DNA of 64,000 bases. Source: an uncultured Clostridia bacterium (GTDB taxonomy: Bacteria; Bacillota; Clostridia; Christensenellales; Borkfalkiaceae). The notes beneath the pieces were generated by a model. That model saw only the letters and a program-made list of their open reading frames with translations, did not search any database and was not told the DNA's origin. The stretch lies in assembly GCA_947627665.1 (NCBI GenBank), contig CANQWX010000006.1, forward strand, positions 1 through 64,000, read 5' to 3'. Every line of letters begins with the position of its first letter. Position 1 is the first letter of the stretch. A program made the position numbers and the translations under genes. Below are positions 41,745-50,479 of the stretch, one piece after another.

Positions 41745-42361
41745 TGCGGATCCCACTTGTTCCTGCCTGCCGCGCGGATGAGATAGTCGATCAGCTCCGT
41801 CCGCGCTTCGAGGATGTTGACCGTCTTTCCGGCAGAACCGCTATATAAAATGTAATAGAAATTTTTGTTCTCCGAGGGTTCCCTGTTGGGCGTGAGAAAG
41901 ACGATCTGCTTTCTGCCGAGGCCCGCGCAGGTGCGCTCGAAACTCAGGTTTTCACACTTGCCGATCTTGAGGATCTGGTCGCAGCGGAAGGTCATCAGGT
42001 GCTTGCGCTTCTTGCCGTTGAACACCTTGGACACCCGCAGCTCGTCCTCCACAAAGATGTAATCGAAGCTGACGTTGAAGCGGTTCTTCAAAAACCAGCA
42101 CAGGACGCCGCCGCCCGCAAAGAGCAGGAGCACCGAAAAGTAGGCGACGATGGAAAAGACGCGCGCCACGGTGTACACTTCCCCCGTATCCTTATTGACG
42201 GTGCCGTCCACCAGAATGGGGATCAATGTGAACGAAAAGAACAGAAGCACCACGGCGACCGCAAACGCGATGACCGCCGCCGCCTTGAAAACCGTATAGA
42301 TCTTAGCCTCCCGCACGCTCTTTTGGCAGGAGGCGCTCTCTTCACAATACGCTTCGCGCAT
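41741..42361 (-). CDS. small membrane protein with PH-like C-terminal region, function unknown
   Basis: A 206-residue protein that I do not recognise with certainty. The N-terminal ~40 residues are charged; two membrane helices follow (FKAAAVIAFAVAVVLLFFSF and VARVFSIVAYFSVLLLFAGGGVLCWFL); then a basic, beta-rich C-terminal domain (FDYIFVEDELRVSKVFNGKKRKHLMTF...) resembles bacterial PH-like domains of small Firmicute membrane proteins. Its ATG shares one base with the stop of the carB-dapF gene (TGATG) and its stop overlaps nifS, so it is translated as part of this operon. Confidence 0.65.
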   Translation of the reverse strand: MREAYCEESASCQKSVREAKIYTVFKAAAVIAFAVAVVLLFFSFTLIPILVDGTVNKDTGEVYTVARVFSIVAYFSVLLLFAGGGVLCWFLKNRFNVSFDYIFVEDELRVSKVFNGKKRKHLMTFRCDQILKIGKCENLSFERTCAGLGRKQIVFLTPNREPSENKNFYYILYSGSAGKTVNILEARTELIDYLIRAAGRNKWDPQ

Positions 42362-45300
42362 CAAAATTCCACCCTCCCTTCGTAAACTTTCTGTACGCCG
42401 CCCGTGAGAGAAGCGGGACCGTTCCCGCTGCAACGGACGATGAGGTCCCCGCCCTTTACCTTGACGGTGACATCGGCGTCGGGATCGCAATATCCCCGCT
42501 TCACGCAGGCGAACACCGCCGCGGCGGCGCCCGTTCCGCCGGCGTATACCTCACCGTTGCCCTGCTCGAAGGCGCGCAGCTTCACCGTGACGCGGTTGAC
42601 GACCCGCACCGCCTCGAAATCCGCCTTCTGCGGGAATGCCGTATCCTCCTCCATGAGAAGGGCGTCCGCCCCGAGGTCGCGGCTGTCCACCTTTTGGTCG
42701 AAGATGACGAAATGGTCGCCCCCCTCGAGCCTGACAAAGTCATAGGGCGTGCCCTCCGCCTCCAATCCGAGGGCGAAGCGGGAATGTTTGTGCGGTTTCC
42801 CCTCTTCGGGCTGTAGCTCCACGCTCGCCGAGGACACCACGCCGCCGAAGGAATATACCGTCACCTTCCGCACGCCGCTCACCGTTTCGATGGTCATCGT
42901 ATCGCCCGCCACCTTGCCGCCGTCAAAGAGATATTTTGCGACGCAGCGGATGGCGTTTGCGGCGTTCCAGCCCTCCGAGCCGTCGCGGTTGAAGATGCGC
43001 ATCCGCGCGTCCGCGATCTTGGAGCGCCCGACGAGCACGATCCCGTCGCCGCCCACACCGTAGTGTCTGTCCACAAAATTGACGGCGAGAGATTCGGGGC
43101 AGGTGATCGCCCCGTCCGTGTTGTCGAACACGATGAAGTCGTTGCCGCAGGACTGCATCTTGACAAAGGACAGCGAGAGCTTCTTCTTGCGCAGGTGGTT
43201 GATGTCCACCAGCTCGGTGTTATATTCGGTAAATTTGCTTGCGATGATGTCGCACAGGGCGTTCGCCGTGTCGAGAGAGGTGAGCACGGTGACCCCCAGC
43301 AGCACCGCGTGGTGATGCAGTTCGATGTAGTCCGCGATCGAATCGACGTCCGTCTTGCCCGTGTAGATGATATAGTCGATCTTGCCCTCGTCCATGAGCT
43401 TCGAAACCTGCTTGGTCGCTTTCAGCCGCTCGACGACGGTGACGTCGATCCCGAGCGCTTCGATGACCTTTGCGGTGCCCGCCGTCGCATAAAGGCGGCA
43501 GCCGAGGTCGGCAAATTTCTTGGCGATGGACACGATCTCGGGCTTGTCCTGGTCGTTGATCGTAAAGTACACGCCGACGGGCTTCTCCTTGGAGGGATGG
43601 CACATCTTGAACCCCGCCGAAACAAGCCCCTTGAAGAGCGCCTCCTCGATGGTCTTGCCGATGCCGAGCACCTCGCCCGTGGACTTCATCTCGGGGCCGA
43701 GCTGGGAATTGACGTCGTTGAGTTTTTCAAAGGAGAACACGGGGACTTTGACCGCCACATAAGGGGAATTGGGATACAGCCCCGTGCCGTAGCCGAGCTT
43801 TTTCAGCTTCGCCCCCACCATGATCTTGGTGGCAAGTTCCACCATGGGCACCCCCGTCACCTTGGAGATGTAGGGAATGGTGCGGCTCGCCCGCGGGTTG
43901 ACTTCGATGACGTAGAGGCGGTTCTGATAGATCAGATATTGGATGTTGATAAGCCCCTTCGTCTTAAGTTCGAGCGCGAGCTGGGTGGAAACTTCCACGA
44001 TGCGCCGAAGCATCGCGTCGCTCAGATGATAGGGAGGATAGACCGCGATGGAGTCGCCCGAATGCACGCCCGCGCGCTCCACATGCTGCATGATCCCCGG
44101 GATCAGCACGTCCGCACCGTCCGAAATGGCGTCCACTTCCAGCTCTGTGCCCATGAGATATTTGTCGCAGAGCACGGGGTTTTCGATCTTCTGCGCGAGG
44201 ATGACGTCCATGTAGCGGGAGATGTCGTTCTCGGTGAAGGCGATCGTCATGTTCTGCCCGCCGATGACGTAGCTCGGGCGGAGCAGCACGGGATAGCCGA
44301 GGACCCCGGCGGCGCGGATCGCCTCCTCTTTGGTCATGACGGTAAGCCCCTTGGGACGGGCGATGTCGAAGCGCTCCAAAAGTTTATCGAAGCGCTCGCG
44401 GTCCTCCGCCATGTCCACGCTGTCGGCGCTCGTGCCCAGGATCCGCACGCCCTTCTTCGCAAGATACCCGCAGAGCTTAATCGCCGTCTGCCCGCCGAAG
44501 GTGACGACGACGCCGTAGGGCTTTTCCGCGTCGATGACGTTCTGGACGTCCTCGGGGGTGAGGGATTCGAAATACAGCCTGTCCGCCGTGTCAAAGTCGG
44601 TGGAGACCGTTTCGGGATTGTTGTTGATGATGATGACCTCGTAGCCGAGGGATTTCAAGGTCCACACGCAGTGGACGGAGGAATAGTCGAACTCGATGCC
44701 CTGCCCGATGCGGATGGGTCCCGAACCGATGACGATGACCCGCTTCCGCTTCGCCGCGGCGCTCTTTTCGACGAAGGGCCGCGCCTCGTCGTGGGCAGGC
44801 TCGTCGTAAGTGGAATAGAAATACGGGGTCTGCGCGGAAAATTCGGCGGCGCAGGTGTCCACCATCTTGAATACCGCGCGGCGGTGCGGCGGCAGTTTCT
44901 CGCCGCTCCTTGCCGCAAGCACTTTGTCCGTAAAGCCGAGTTTCTTGCCCGTGAGATATTCCCCTCTCGTCAGCTTTTTGCCCGTGATGCGGCGTTCGTA
45001 CTCCGCAAGGTTGAGAAGTTTGTAGAGAAACCAGCGGTCGATCTTGGTGATGCCGAAGATCTCGTCGGGCGTGACGCCCGCACGCAGTGCCGCGTAAACG
45101 ACGAACAGCCGCTCGTCCGTCGTCTTGTGAAGCTCCGCGAGCAGCTCTTCCCTGCCGAGGCGCGCGAACTTGGGGGCGTTCAGGGTGTCGAGAGAGATCT
45201 CCGCGCCCCGCACCGCCTTCATGATCGCCTGCTCGAAGGAGGAGCCGATCGCCATGACCTCCCCCGTCGCCTTCATGCGGGAGCCGAGGCTCCGCCCCGC

Positions 45301-46401
45301 GTAGAGAAATTTATCGAAGGGCCACTTAGGGAGCTTGACCACCACATAGTCGAGCGCCGGCTCGAAACAGGCGCAGGTCTTGCCCGTGACGTCGTTCTTG
45401 ATCTCGTCGAGGGTGTAGCCGAGGGCGATCTTCGTGGCGACCTTGGCGATGGGATAGCCCGTTGCCTTGCTCGCCAGCGCCGAAGAGCGCGAAACGCGGG
45501 GATTGACCTCGATGACCGCATATTCGAAGCTCGTGGGATGGAGCGCGAACTGGCAGTTGCAGCCGCCCTCGATGCCAAGCTCGTTGATGATGTTGAGGGA
45601 CGCCGTGCGGAGCATCTGGTATTCCTTATCGGAGAGCGTGACCGCAGGCGCGATGACGATGGAATCCCCCGTGTGCACGCCGACGGGGTCGAAATTTTCC
45701 ATGGAACAGACGGTGATCACGTTGCCCGCGCCGTCCCGCAGGACTTCGAACTCGATCTCCTTCCAGCCGCCGATGTACTTCTCGATGAGCACCTGCGTAA
45801 TGGGCGAGAGCATAAGCCCGTTGTGGGAGATGAGGCGCAGCTCCTCTTCGTTATAGGCAACGCCGCCGCCCGCGCCGCCGAGGGTGAACGCAGGGCGCAC
45901 GATGACGGGATAGCCGAGCTTTTCCGCGACCGAAACGCACTCCTCCACGGTATAGGCGATGTCGGAGGGCACGACGGGCTGGCCGATCTTCTCCATCGTC
46001 TGTTTGAAGAGTTCTCTGTCCTCCGAGCGGTCGATGGCGTCGAGCTTGGTGCCGATGAGCTTGACCCCCCATTCGTCGAGGAAGCCGTCCTTGGCGAGCT
46101 TGCAGCCCATCGTAAGCCCCGTCTGCCCGCCCAGAGAGGCGAGAAGGGAGTCGGGGCGCTCTTTGATGATGACGCGCTTCAGGCTGTCCTCCGTGAGCGG
46201 TTCGAGGTAAATTTCGTCGGCGAGCATCTTGTCCGTCATGATGGTGGCGGGGTTGGAATTGCAGAGCACGACGTTCACGCCCGCGTCTTTGAGGACGCGG
46301 CACGCCTGCGCGCCCGCATAGTCGAACTCCGCGGCCTGCCCGATGACGATAGGCCCCGACCCGATGACAAGCACCTTTTGAATGTCTGATCTTTTCGGCA
46401 T
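42361..46401 (-). CDS. carB: carbamoyl-phosphate synthase large chain fused to a degenerate DapF-like domain
   Basis: A 1346-residue protein. Residues 1-~1070 are a complete CarB: two ATP-grasp halves (VLVIGSGPIVIGQAAEFDYAG and VIVIGSGPIRIGQGIEFDYSS), then an MGS allosteric domain. From about residue 1074 to the end is a DapF (diaminopimelate epimerase) fold starting LSFVKMQSCGNDFIVFDN with no linker and no stop between. In this half the first catalytic Cys motif (normally MCGNG) reads NAANA, so Ala1147 replaces Cys. The second (normally ACGTGAC) reads AGGTGAA, so Gly1288 replaces Cys. The substrate Arg after Glu is also Gln. It is probably not a DAP epimerase. CarB should still make carbamoyl phosphate with CarA, encoded just upstream. 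Confidence 0.93.
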   Translation of the reverse strand: MPKRSDIQKVLVIGSGPIVIGQAAEFDYAGAQACRVLKDAGVNVVLCNSNPATIMTDKMLADEIYLEPLTEDSLKRVIIKERPDSLLASLGGQTGLTMGCKLAKDGFLDEWGVKLIGTKLDAIDRSEDRELFKQTMEKIGQPVVPSDIAYTVEECVSVAEKLGYPVIVRPAFTLGGAGGGVAYNEEELRLISHNGLMLSPITQVLIEKYIGGWKEIEFEVLRDGAGNVITVCSMENFDPVGVHTGDSIVIAPAVTLSDKEYQMLRTASLNIINELGIEGGCNCQFALHPTSFEYAVIEVNPRVSRSSALASKATGYPIAKVATKIALGYTLDEIKNDVTGKTCACFEPALDYVVVKLPKWPFDKFLYAGRSLGSRMKATGEVMAIGSSFEQAIMKAVRGAEISLDTLNAPKFARLGREELLAELHKTTDERLFVVYAALRAGVTPDEIFGITKIDRWFLYKLLNLAEYERRITGKKLTRGEYLTGKKLGFTDKVLAARSGEKLPPHRRAVFKMVDTCAAEFSAQTPYFYSTYDEPAHDEARPFVEKSAAAKRKRVIVIGSGPIRIGQGIEFDYSSVHCVWTLKSLGYEVIIINNNPETVSTDFDTADRLYFESLTPEDVQNVIDAEKPYGVVVTFGGQTAIKLCGYLAKKGVRILGTSADSVDMAEDRERFDKLLERFDIARPKGLTVMTKEEAIRAAGVLGYPVLLRPSYVIGGQNMTIAFTENDISRYMDVILAQKIENPVLCDKYLMGTELEVDAISDGADVLIPGIMQHVERAGVHSGDSIAVYPPYHLSDAMLRRIVEVSTQLALELKTKGLINIQYLIYQNRLYVIEVNPRASRTIPYISKVTGVPMVELATKIMVGAKLKKLGYGTGLYPNSPYVAVKVPVFSFEKLNDVNSQLGPEMKSTGEVLGIGKTIEEALFKGLVSAGFKMCHPSKEKPVGVYFTINDQDKPEIVSIAKKFADLGCRLYATAGTAKVIEALGIDVTVVERLKATKQVSKLMDEGKIDYIIYTGKTDVDSIADYIELHHHAVLLGVTVLTSLDTANALCDIIASKFTEYNTELVDINHLRKKKLSLSFVKMQSCGNDFIVFDNTDGAITCPESLAVNFVDRHYGVGGDGIVLVGRSKIADARMRIFNRDGSEGWNAANAIRCVAKYLFDGGKVAGDTMTIETVSGVRKVTVYSFGGVVSSASVELQPEEGKPHKHSRFALGLEAEGTPYDFVRLEGGDHFVIFDQKVDSRDLGADALLMEEDTAFPQKADFEAVRVVNRVTVKLRAFEQGNGEVYAGGTGAAAAVFACVKRGYCDPDADVTVKVKGGDLIVRCSGNGPASLTGGVQKVYEGRVEF

Positions 46402-46425
46402 GTTGATTTCCTTATGATACGGCTT

Positions 46426-46460
46426 CCGCCCGCCCCCGCGCCCTGCGCGGGGGCGGGCGG
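46426..46460. repeat. GC-rich palindrome (REP-like) between carA and carB
   Basis: Perfect 16-bp arms CCGCCCGCCCCCGCGC / GCGCGGGGGCGGGCGG with loop CCT, no U-tract. Same family as 9559-9591 and 49062-49094. Confidence 0.78.
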
Positions 46461-46464
46461 GAAC

Positions 46465-47520
46465 TTACCTCTTCATTCTTCCGATAAAATCCTCAAAGAG
46501 GAAGGCGGCGTCGCGGGGACCGCTGCACGCCTCGGGATGGAATTGCACCGTCGTAGCGTTGAGCGCGGGATAGTCCACTCCCTCGCAAGTGCCGTCGTTG
46601 GCGTTGACGAAGGAAACCGTCCCGCACGGCAAAGAGTCCGACACGACCTCGTACCCGTGGTTCTGCGAGGTGATGAACACCCTGCCCGTCCCAAGCTCCT
46701 TCACGGGCTGGTTGGCGCCGCGGTGGCCGTACTTCATCTTGCGCGTCTTGCCGCCCATGGCGAGGGCGAACAGCTGGTGCCCGAGGCAGATGCCGAAGAT
46801 GGGCAGCTTCCCCGCAAGTTTTTTGATGTTTCCGATGATCTCTGTGTTCTCCGCGGGATCGCCGGGGCCGTTTGCCAGCATCACGCCGTCGGGCCGCAGC
46901 GCGAGCACTTCCTCCGCGGAGAAGAAGGCGGGCACCACCGTGACATGGCAGCCTCTTGCGACAAGCTCCCGCTCGATGTTCGCCTTCGCGCCGAAATCGT
47001 AGAGCACGACCTCGGGGCCGCCCTGCGCGCCGTATTCGCGGATCTTGTCCGAAGTGACCGCTCTCACCGCGTCTTTCACGCGGTATGCTTTGAGCGCCGC
47101 GAAGTCTTTCCACGGCGAAAAGGAGATCGCCGCGTTCATCACGCCCGCCTCCCGCACGGTGCGGGTGAGTTCGCGGGTATCCACGCCGTACACGGCGGGG
47201 ACCCCCTGCTGTTTCAGGTACCCTTCGAGCGCGCCCTCCGAACGGAAGTTGGAGGGAGCGTCGCACTTCTCCCGCACGATATAGGCGGTGAGCCAGCTCT
47301 TGCGGCTCTCGAAATCGGGGGGGATCACCCCGTAATTGCCGATGAGCGGAAAGGTCTGCGTGACGATCTGGCCGTAGTAGCTCGGGTCGGTGAGGGTCTC
47401 GAGATAGCCCGTCATGCCCGTGGTGAACACAAGCTCGCCGACCGTTTCCCGCTCCGCGCCGAAGGACAGCCCCTCGAATACCCTGCCGTTCTCCAGCGTG
47501 ACATAAGCTTTTTTCATCAT
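46465..47520 (-). CDS. carA: carbamoyl-phosphate synthase small chain CarA
   Basis: A 351-residue glutaminase subunit that supplies ammonia to CarB for pyrimidine and arginine synthesis. The N-terminal CPSase domain has ENGRVFEGLSFGAERETVGELVFTTGMTGYLE (in pieces) and the C-terminal class I amidotransferase has the nucleophile in IFGICLGHQLFALA and the His-Glu pair in VQFHPEACSGP. Start ATG 47520 (MMKKAYV) has AGGAAAC upstream. It is 8 nt after the thioesterase gene and 63 nt before carB. No PyrR-type attenuator is visible ahead of it. Confidence 0.96.
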   Translation of the reverse strand: MMKKAYVTLENGRVFEGLSFGAERETVGELVFTTGMTGYLETLTDPSYYGQIVTQTFPLIGNYGVIPPDFESRKSWLTAYIVREKCDAPSNFRSEGALEGYLKQQGVPAVYGVDTRELTRTVREAGVMNAAISFSPWKDFAALKAYRVKDAVRAVTSDKIREYGAQGGPEVVLYDFGAKANIERELVARGCHVTVVPAFFSAEEVLALRPDGVMLANGPGDPAENTEIIGNIKKLAGKLPIFGICLGHQLFALAMGGKTRKMKYGHRGANQPVKELGTGRVFITSQNHGYEVVSDSLPCGTVSFVNANDGTCEGVDYPALNATTVQFHPEACSGPRDAAFLFEDFIGRMKR

Positions 47521-47528
47521 CTGTTTCC

Positions 47529-48275
47529 TCACTGAAGCGTGTTGTTGCCGCCAAACCCAAGGCGGAATGCCGAGATGAGCACGTCGCCCGCGCGCGCCTC
47601 CAGCACGGCGCCGCCTTCCGAAATCTTGCGGAAAAAAGTCAGCTCCGTCCCCGCCTTCGCCTGCTTGTTGTAGGAGATCTGAAAGGAGCGGATATGGGCG
47701 CCCTCCTCCATCGGGAAGCAATCGAGGAAGAAATCGGCATATCGGGTGTTGTTGGCGTGGAGATAGTGGTCGCAATCGGAGGGCGTAACGGTCCGCCGCC
47801 CGCATTCCTCCCCGTCCGTCAGCTTGGGGATCCGCCAATCGGGCACGGAGAGCATGCTTTCGGCGCGGTAGGGACAGCGCTCGTGTACCTCCCCCAGCGC
47901 CGTTGCGGGAAGTATAGAAAAACGGGGCAGATCAATGAGGCACCAGCGTGAAGCCAGCAGCGCAATGATTTCCCCTTTTTGGTTTTTGACGCGGTAATCG
48001 CGTTCGAAGATGACGTGCCGCGGCGGGAGCGGCCATGTTTCCACCGTAAGGATATCTCCCAAGAGGGCGGGGGCGAACAGCTCGCAACAGGTGTTCACCG
48101 TGATAAAGCCGCGGTCCTTTTCCTTGAGCGCCTTGTAGCCGAATCCAAGCTCATCCGCGCTCGAAGCGGCCGCCTCCTGCGCCAGCGAAAGAAGAGCGGA
48201 GGGCTTCAGTTCGTCCCTGAAGTCGAAATCGGTATAACGGAGCGCAAAGCTCCTCGTATGACAGTAGCCGCTCAT
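47529..48275 (-). CDS. acyl-ACP thioesterase (FatA-like double hot-dog)
   Basis: A 248-residue protein with two hot-dog domains typical of bacterial acyl-ACP thioesterases: YTDFDFRDELKPSALLSLAQEAA at the start of the first and CDHYLHANNTRYADFFLDCFP in the second, where the Asn-x-x-His-Asn region (HANNTRYADF) is the usual active-site strand. It would release free fatty acids from acyl-ACP. ATG 48275 lies only 9 nt from a perfect -10 box, leaving almost no leader (see findings). It precedes carA on the same strand. Confidence 0.88.
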   Translation of the reverse strand: MSGYCHTRSFALRYTDFDFRDELKPSALLSLAQEAAASSADELGFGYKALKEKDRGFITVNTCCELFAPALLGDILTVETWPLPPRHVIFERDYRVKNQKGEIIALLASRWCLIDLPRFSILPATALGEVHERCPYRAESMLSVPDWRIPKLTDGEECGRRTVTPSDCDHYLHANNTRYADFFLDCFPMEEGAHIRSFQISYNKQAKAGTELTFFRKISEGGAVLEARAGDVLISAFRLGFGGNNTLQ

Positions 48276-48284
48276 ATCCTTGGT

Positions 48285-48313
48285 ATTATAGCATGCGCGC
48301 GCGCAGAAGTCAA
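48285..48313 (-). promoter_or_regulatory. sigma-A promoter of the thioesterase-carA-carB operon
   Basis: TTGACT (48308-48313), 17-nt spacer, TATAAT (48285-48290) on the minus strand. The -35 box contains the stop codon of the upstream amidase gene. Confidence 0.75.
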
Positions 48314-49026
48314 CCGAAATTTTTGAGATTTGCCGAAGAAGAGAGAAATCCGATCGCGCCCGCCGTGACCGCTTCCGCGAGCTTGCGGCGGTATGCCTCC
48401 GTGAGAAGCAGCGCCTCGTCCTCGGGGTTGGACAAAAAGCCGCATTCCACAATGACCGCGGGGGCGGCCGAACAGTTGAGGATGAAATAGTCCCCTTTGA
48501 GCGGATCGCTCCGCTTGACGCATTCGGGCATGCCGTTGAGGGAGGATTGGATGCTGCACGCGAGCGTTTTCGAGCCTTCGGAACTCTCCTTGAAAAAGAC
48601 CTGCGCGCCCCGCCGCGAAGAGAGCGAAAAGAAATTCTGGTGCACGGAGATGACGAGCGCGGGATCGCAGCCGCGGATGATCTCCGCCCGCCGCTCCATG
48701 TCCCGCCGCTTATAACCCGACGTCGCAGCGCCGTAAAGGCCCGCTTCGGTCCGCCGCGTGAGCACGACGGCAAGCCCCGCCTCTTCGAAGCGCTCTTTCA
48801 AAAGATAGGTGAGCTTGAGGTTGATGTCGCTCTCCTTGACGCCCGTCCTGCACCCCACGACGCCGCCGTCCACGCCGCCGTGCCCCGCGTCGAGCACAAC
48901 GGTCAGGCGGTGCGCCTCCGCCGCCGTGCCCGAAAGGGCGAAAAAACAGGCGGCAAGCGTGAGCGCGACGGCGGTCAGAAGAGCCGCCAGCCCAAGCGCC
49001 GTCTTATGCCGATGGAAAAACCTCAT
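48310..49026 (-). CDS. cwlD: N-acetylmuramoyl-L-alanine amidase, CwlD-like (Amidase_3)
   Basis: A 238-residue zinc amidase with an N-terminal membrane/secretion signal (KTALGLAALLTAVALTLAACFF) and an Amidase_3 domain: VLDAGHGGVDGGVVG with the first zinc His, KESDINLKL with the zinc Glu, and VISVHQNFF with the second zinc His; VECGFLSNPEDE carries the catalytic Glu. Organisation and length match CwlD, which makes muramic-delta-lactam in spore cortex, but a vegetative amidase is equally possible. No Shine-Dalgarno precedes the ATG; a weak TTCTAA-17-TACAAA promoter ends 6 nt before it. Confidence 0.88.
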   Translation of the reverse strand: MRFFHRHKTALGLAALLTAVALTLAACFFALSGTAAEAHRLTVVLDAGHGGVDGGVVGCRTGVKESDINLKLTYLLKERFEEAGLAVVLTRRTEAGLYGAATSGYKRRDMERRAEIIRGCDPALVISVHQNFFSLSSRRGAQVFFKESSEGSKTLACSIQSSLNGMPECVKRSDPLKGDYFILNCSAAPAVIVECGFLSNPEDEALLLTEAYRRKLAEAVTAGAIGFLSSSANLKNFG

Positions 49027-49061
49027 GGCATATTTGTATGCGGAAGTCTGCCCGATTAGAA

Positions 49062-49094
49062 GCCCCGCCCCCGCGCTGCGCGCGGGGGCGGGGC
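49062..49094. repeat. GC-rich palindrome (REP-like) between nfnB and cwlD
   Basis: Perfect 15-bp arms GCCCCGCCCCCGCGC / GCGCGGGGGCGGGGC with loop TGC, no U-tract. It may still end the nfn transcript. Confidence 0.78.
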
Positions 49095-49099
49095 GAAAT

Positions 49100-50479
49100 T
49101 CAGTTCTTCAGATATTCGTCGATCGCGGCGGCGGCTCGCTTGCCCGCGCCCATCGCCAGAATGACCGTCGCGGAGCCTGTCACTGCGTCGCCTCCCGCAA
49201 ACACCCCTTCGAGGGAGGTCCTGCCGTCCTCATCGGCGACGATCTCCCCCCGCTCGCCCGTTTCCAGCCCCGCCGTCGCCCGCTTCAAGAGCGGATTGGG
49301 CGAGGTGCCGAGCGCCATGATGACGCAATCCGTTCCGAGCACGAATTCGCTCCCCGCCTTTTCACGCGGCCGCCGCCGTCCCGAGGCGTCAGGTTCGCCG
49401 AGTTCCATCTCCACGCACTTCATGCCGATCACGTTGTCCTCGCCGTCCGTCAGGATCTCCTTCGGGTTGGCAAGCAGACGGAAGAGGACCCCCTCTTCCT
49501 CGGCATGCGCCGCCTCCTCTTCTCTTGCGGGAAGCTCGGCGCGGGATCTGCGGTAGACGACGGTCACCTCCGCGCCCAGCCGCCTTGCCGTGCGCGCCGC
49601 GTCCATGGCGACATTGCCGCCGCCGACGACCGCCACCCGCTTCGCCCGAAAGACGGGAGTTTCGCTCCCCTCCTCGTAGGCCTTCATGAGATTGACGCGG
49701 GTGAGATATTCGTTGGCGGAGAACACGCCCTTGGCGTTCTCCCCCTTGATCCCCATGAACTTGGGAAGGCCCGCGCCCGTGCCGAGGAACACCGCCCCGA
49801 AGCCCGCTTCCCGCAGCTCCCCGAGCGTGAAGCTCTTGCCCGCGACCGCGTCCGTGACGATGTGTACGCCGAGCGCCTCGAGCTCTTCGATGCTGCGGGC
49901 GACGATCTCCTTGGGCAGGCGGAACTCGGGAATGCCGTATACGAGCACCCCGCCCGCGACGTGCAGCGCCTCGAACACGGTGACGTCGTACCCCCGCCTT
50001 GCAAGTTCGCCCGCACAGGCAAGCCCCGCAGGCCCCGAGCCGATGACCGCCACCCGCTTCCCGTTCTTTTCGGGCGCTTCGGGGAGCTTCGTTGCGGTCT
50101 TGGCATGAAAGTCCGCCGCAAAGCGTTCCAGTCTGCCGATGCCGACCGGCTCGCCCTTGATGCCGCGCACGCACTTCCCCTCGCACTGCTTCTCCTGCGG
50201 GCAGACCCTGCCGCACACCGCGGGCAACAGGGAAGTGCGCGAGATGACCTCGTAGGCCTCCCCGTAGTTTCCTTCTTTGATATGGGCGATGAACCCGCGG
50301 ATGTCGACCCCGACGGGACAGCCGTCCGTGCAGGGGCGGTTCTTGCAGCCCAAACAGCGCGCCGCCTCCGCCCTTGCCTGCTCCTCGGTATAGCCGAGCG
50401 CCACCTCGCGGAAGTTCTTGCACCGCTCTTCGGGCGGCTGTACAGCCATCTGTGTTTTTTTAAGAGAATGATCTATCAT
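49100..50479 (-). CDS. nfnB: NADH-dependent ferredoxin:NADP oxidoreductase subunit NfnB (GltD-like)
   Basis: A 459-residue FAD protein often annotated as glutamate synthase small chain (GltA/GltD). The N-terminal region binds two [4Fe-4S] clusters (CLGCKNRPCTDGCPVG and CGRVCPQEKQCEGKCVRG). It has two Rossmann folds: AVIGSGPAGLACAGELARRG for FAD and VAVVGGGNVAMDAARTARRLG for NADPH. It overlaps nfnA by 4 nt, and no glutamate synthase large chain is nearby, so the pair is best read as electron-bifurcating NfnAB, which balances NADH, NADPH and ferredoxin in strict anaerobes. Confidence 0.93.
   Translation of the reverse strand: MIDHSLKKTQMAVQPPEERCKNFREVALGYTEEQARAEAARCLGCKNRPCTDGCPVGVDIRGFIAHIKEGNYGEAYEVISRTSLLPAVCGRVCPQEKQCEGKCVRGIKGEPVGIGRLERFAADFHAKTATKLPEAPEKNGKRVAVIGSGPAGLACAGELARRGYDVTVFEALHVAGGVLVYGIPEFRLPKEIVARSIEELEALGVHIVTDAVAGKSFTLGELREAGFGAVFLGTGAGLPKFMGIKGENAKGVFSANEYLTRVNLMKAYEEGSETPVFRAKRVAVVGGGNVAMDAARTARRLGAEVTVVYRRSRAELPAREEEAAHAEEEGVLFRLLANPKEILTDGEDNVIGMKCVEMELGEPDASGRRRPREKAGSEFVLGTDCVIMALGTSPNPLLKRATAGLETGERGEIVADEDGRTSLEGVFAGGDAVTGSATVILAMGAGKRAAAAIDEYLKN

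Noticed and set aside
43140-43200. Sequencing frameshift or missed stop joining carB and dapF
   Set aside because: The frame is continuous, codon use is even, and the DapF start aligns directly after the CarB end. It remains the main alternative and should be checked in the reads.
43063-46389. 1108-codon open frame antisense to carB
   Set aside because: It is rich in Arg, His, Asp and Val with no recognisable domain, and exactly opposes a clear CarB. GC-rich third positions open such shadow frames throughout the window.
47521-47528. PyrR attenuator ahead of carA
   Set aside because: Only 8 nt separate carA from the thioesterase gene; no anti-antiterminator/terminator pair is visible.
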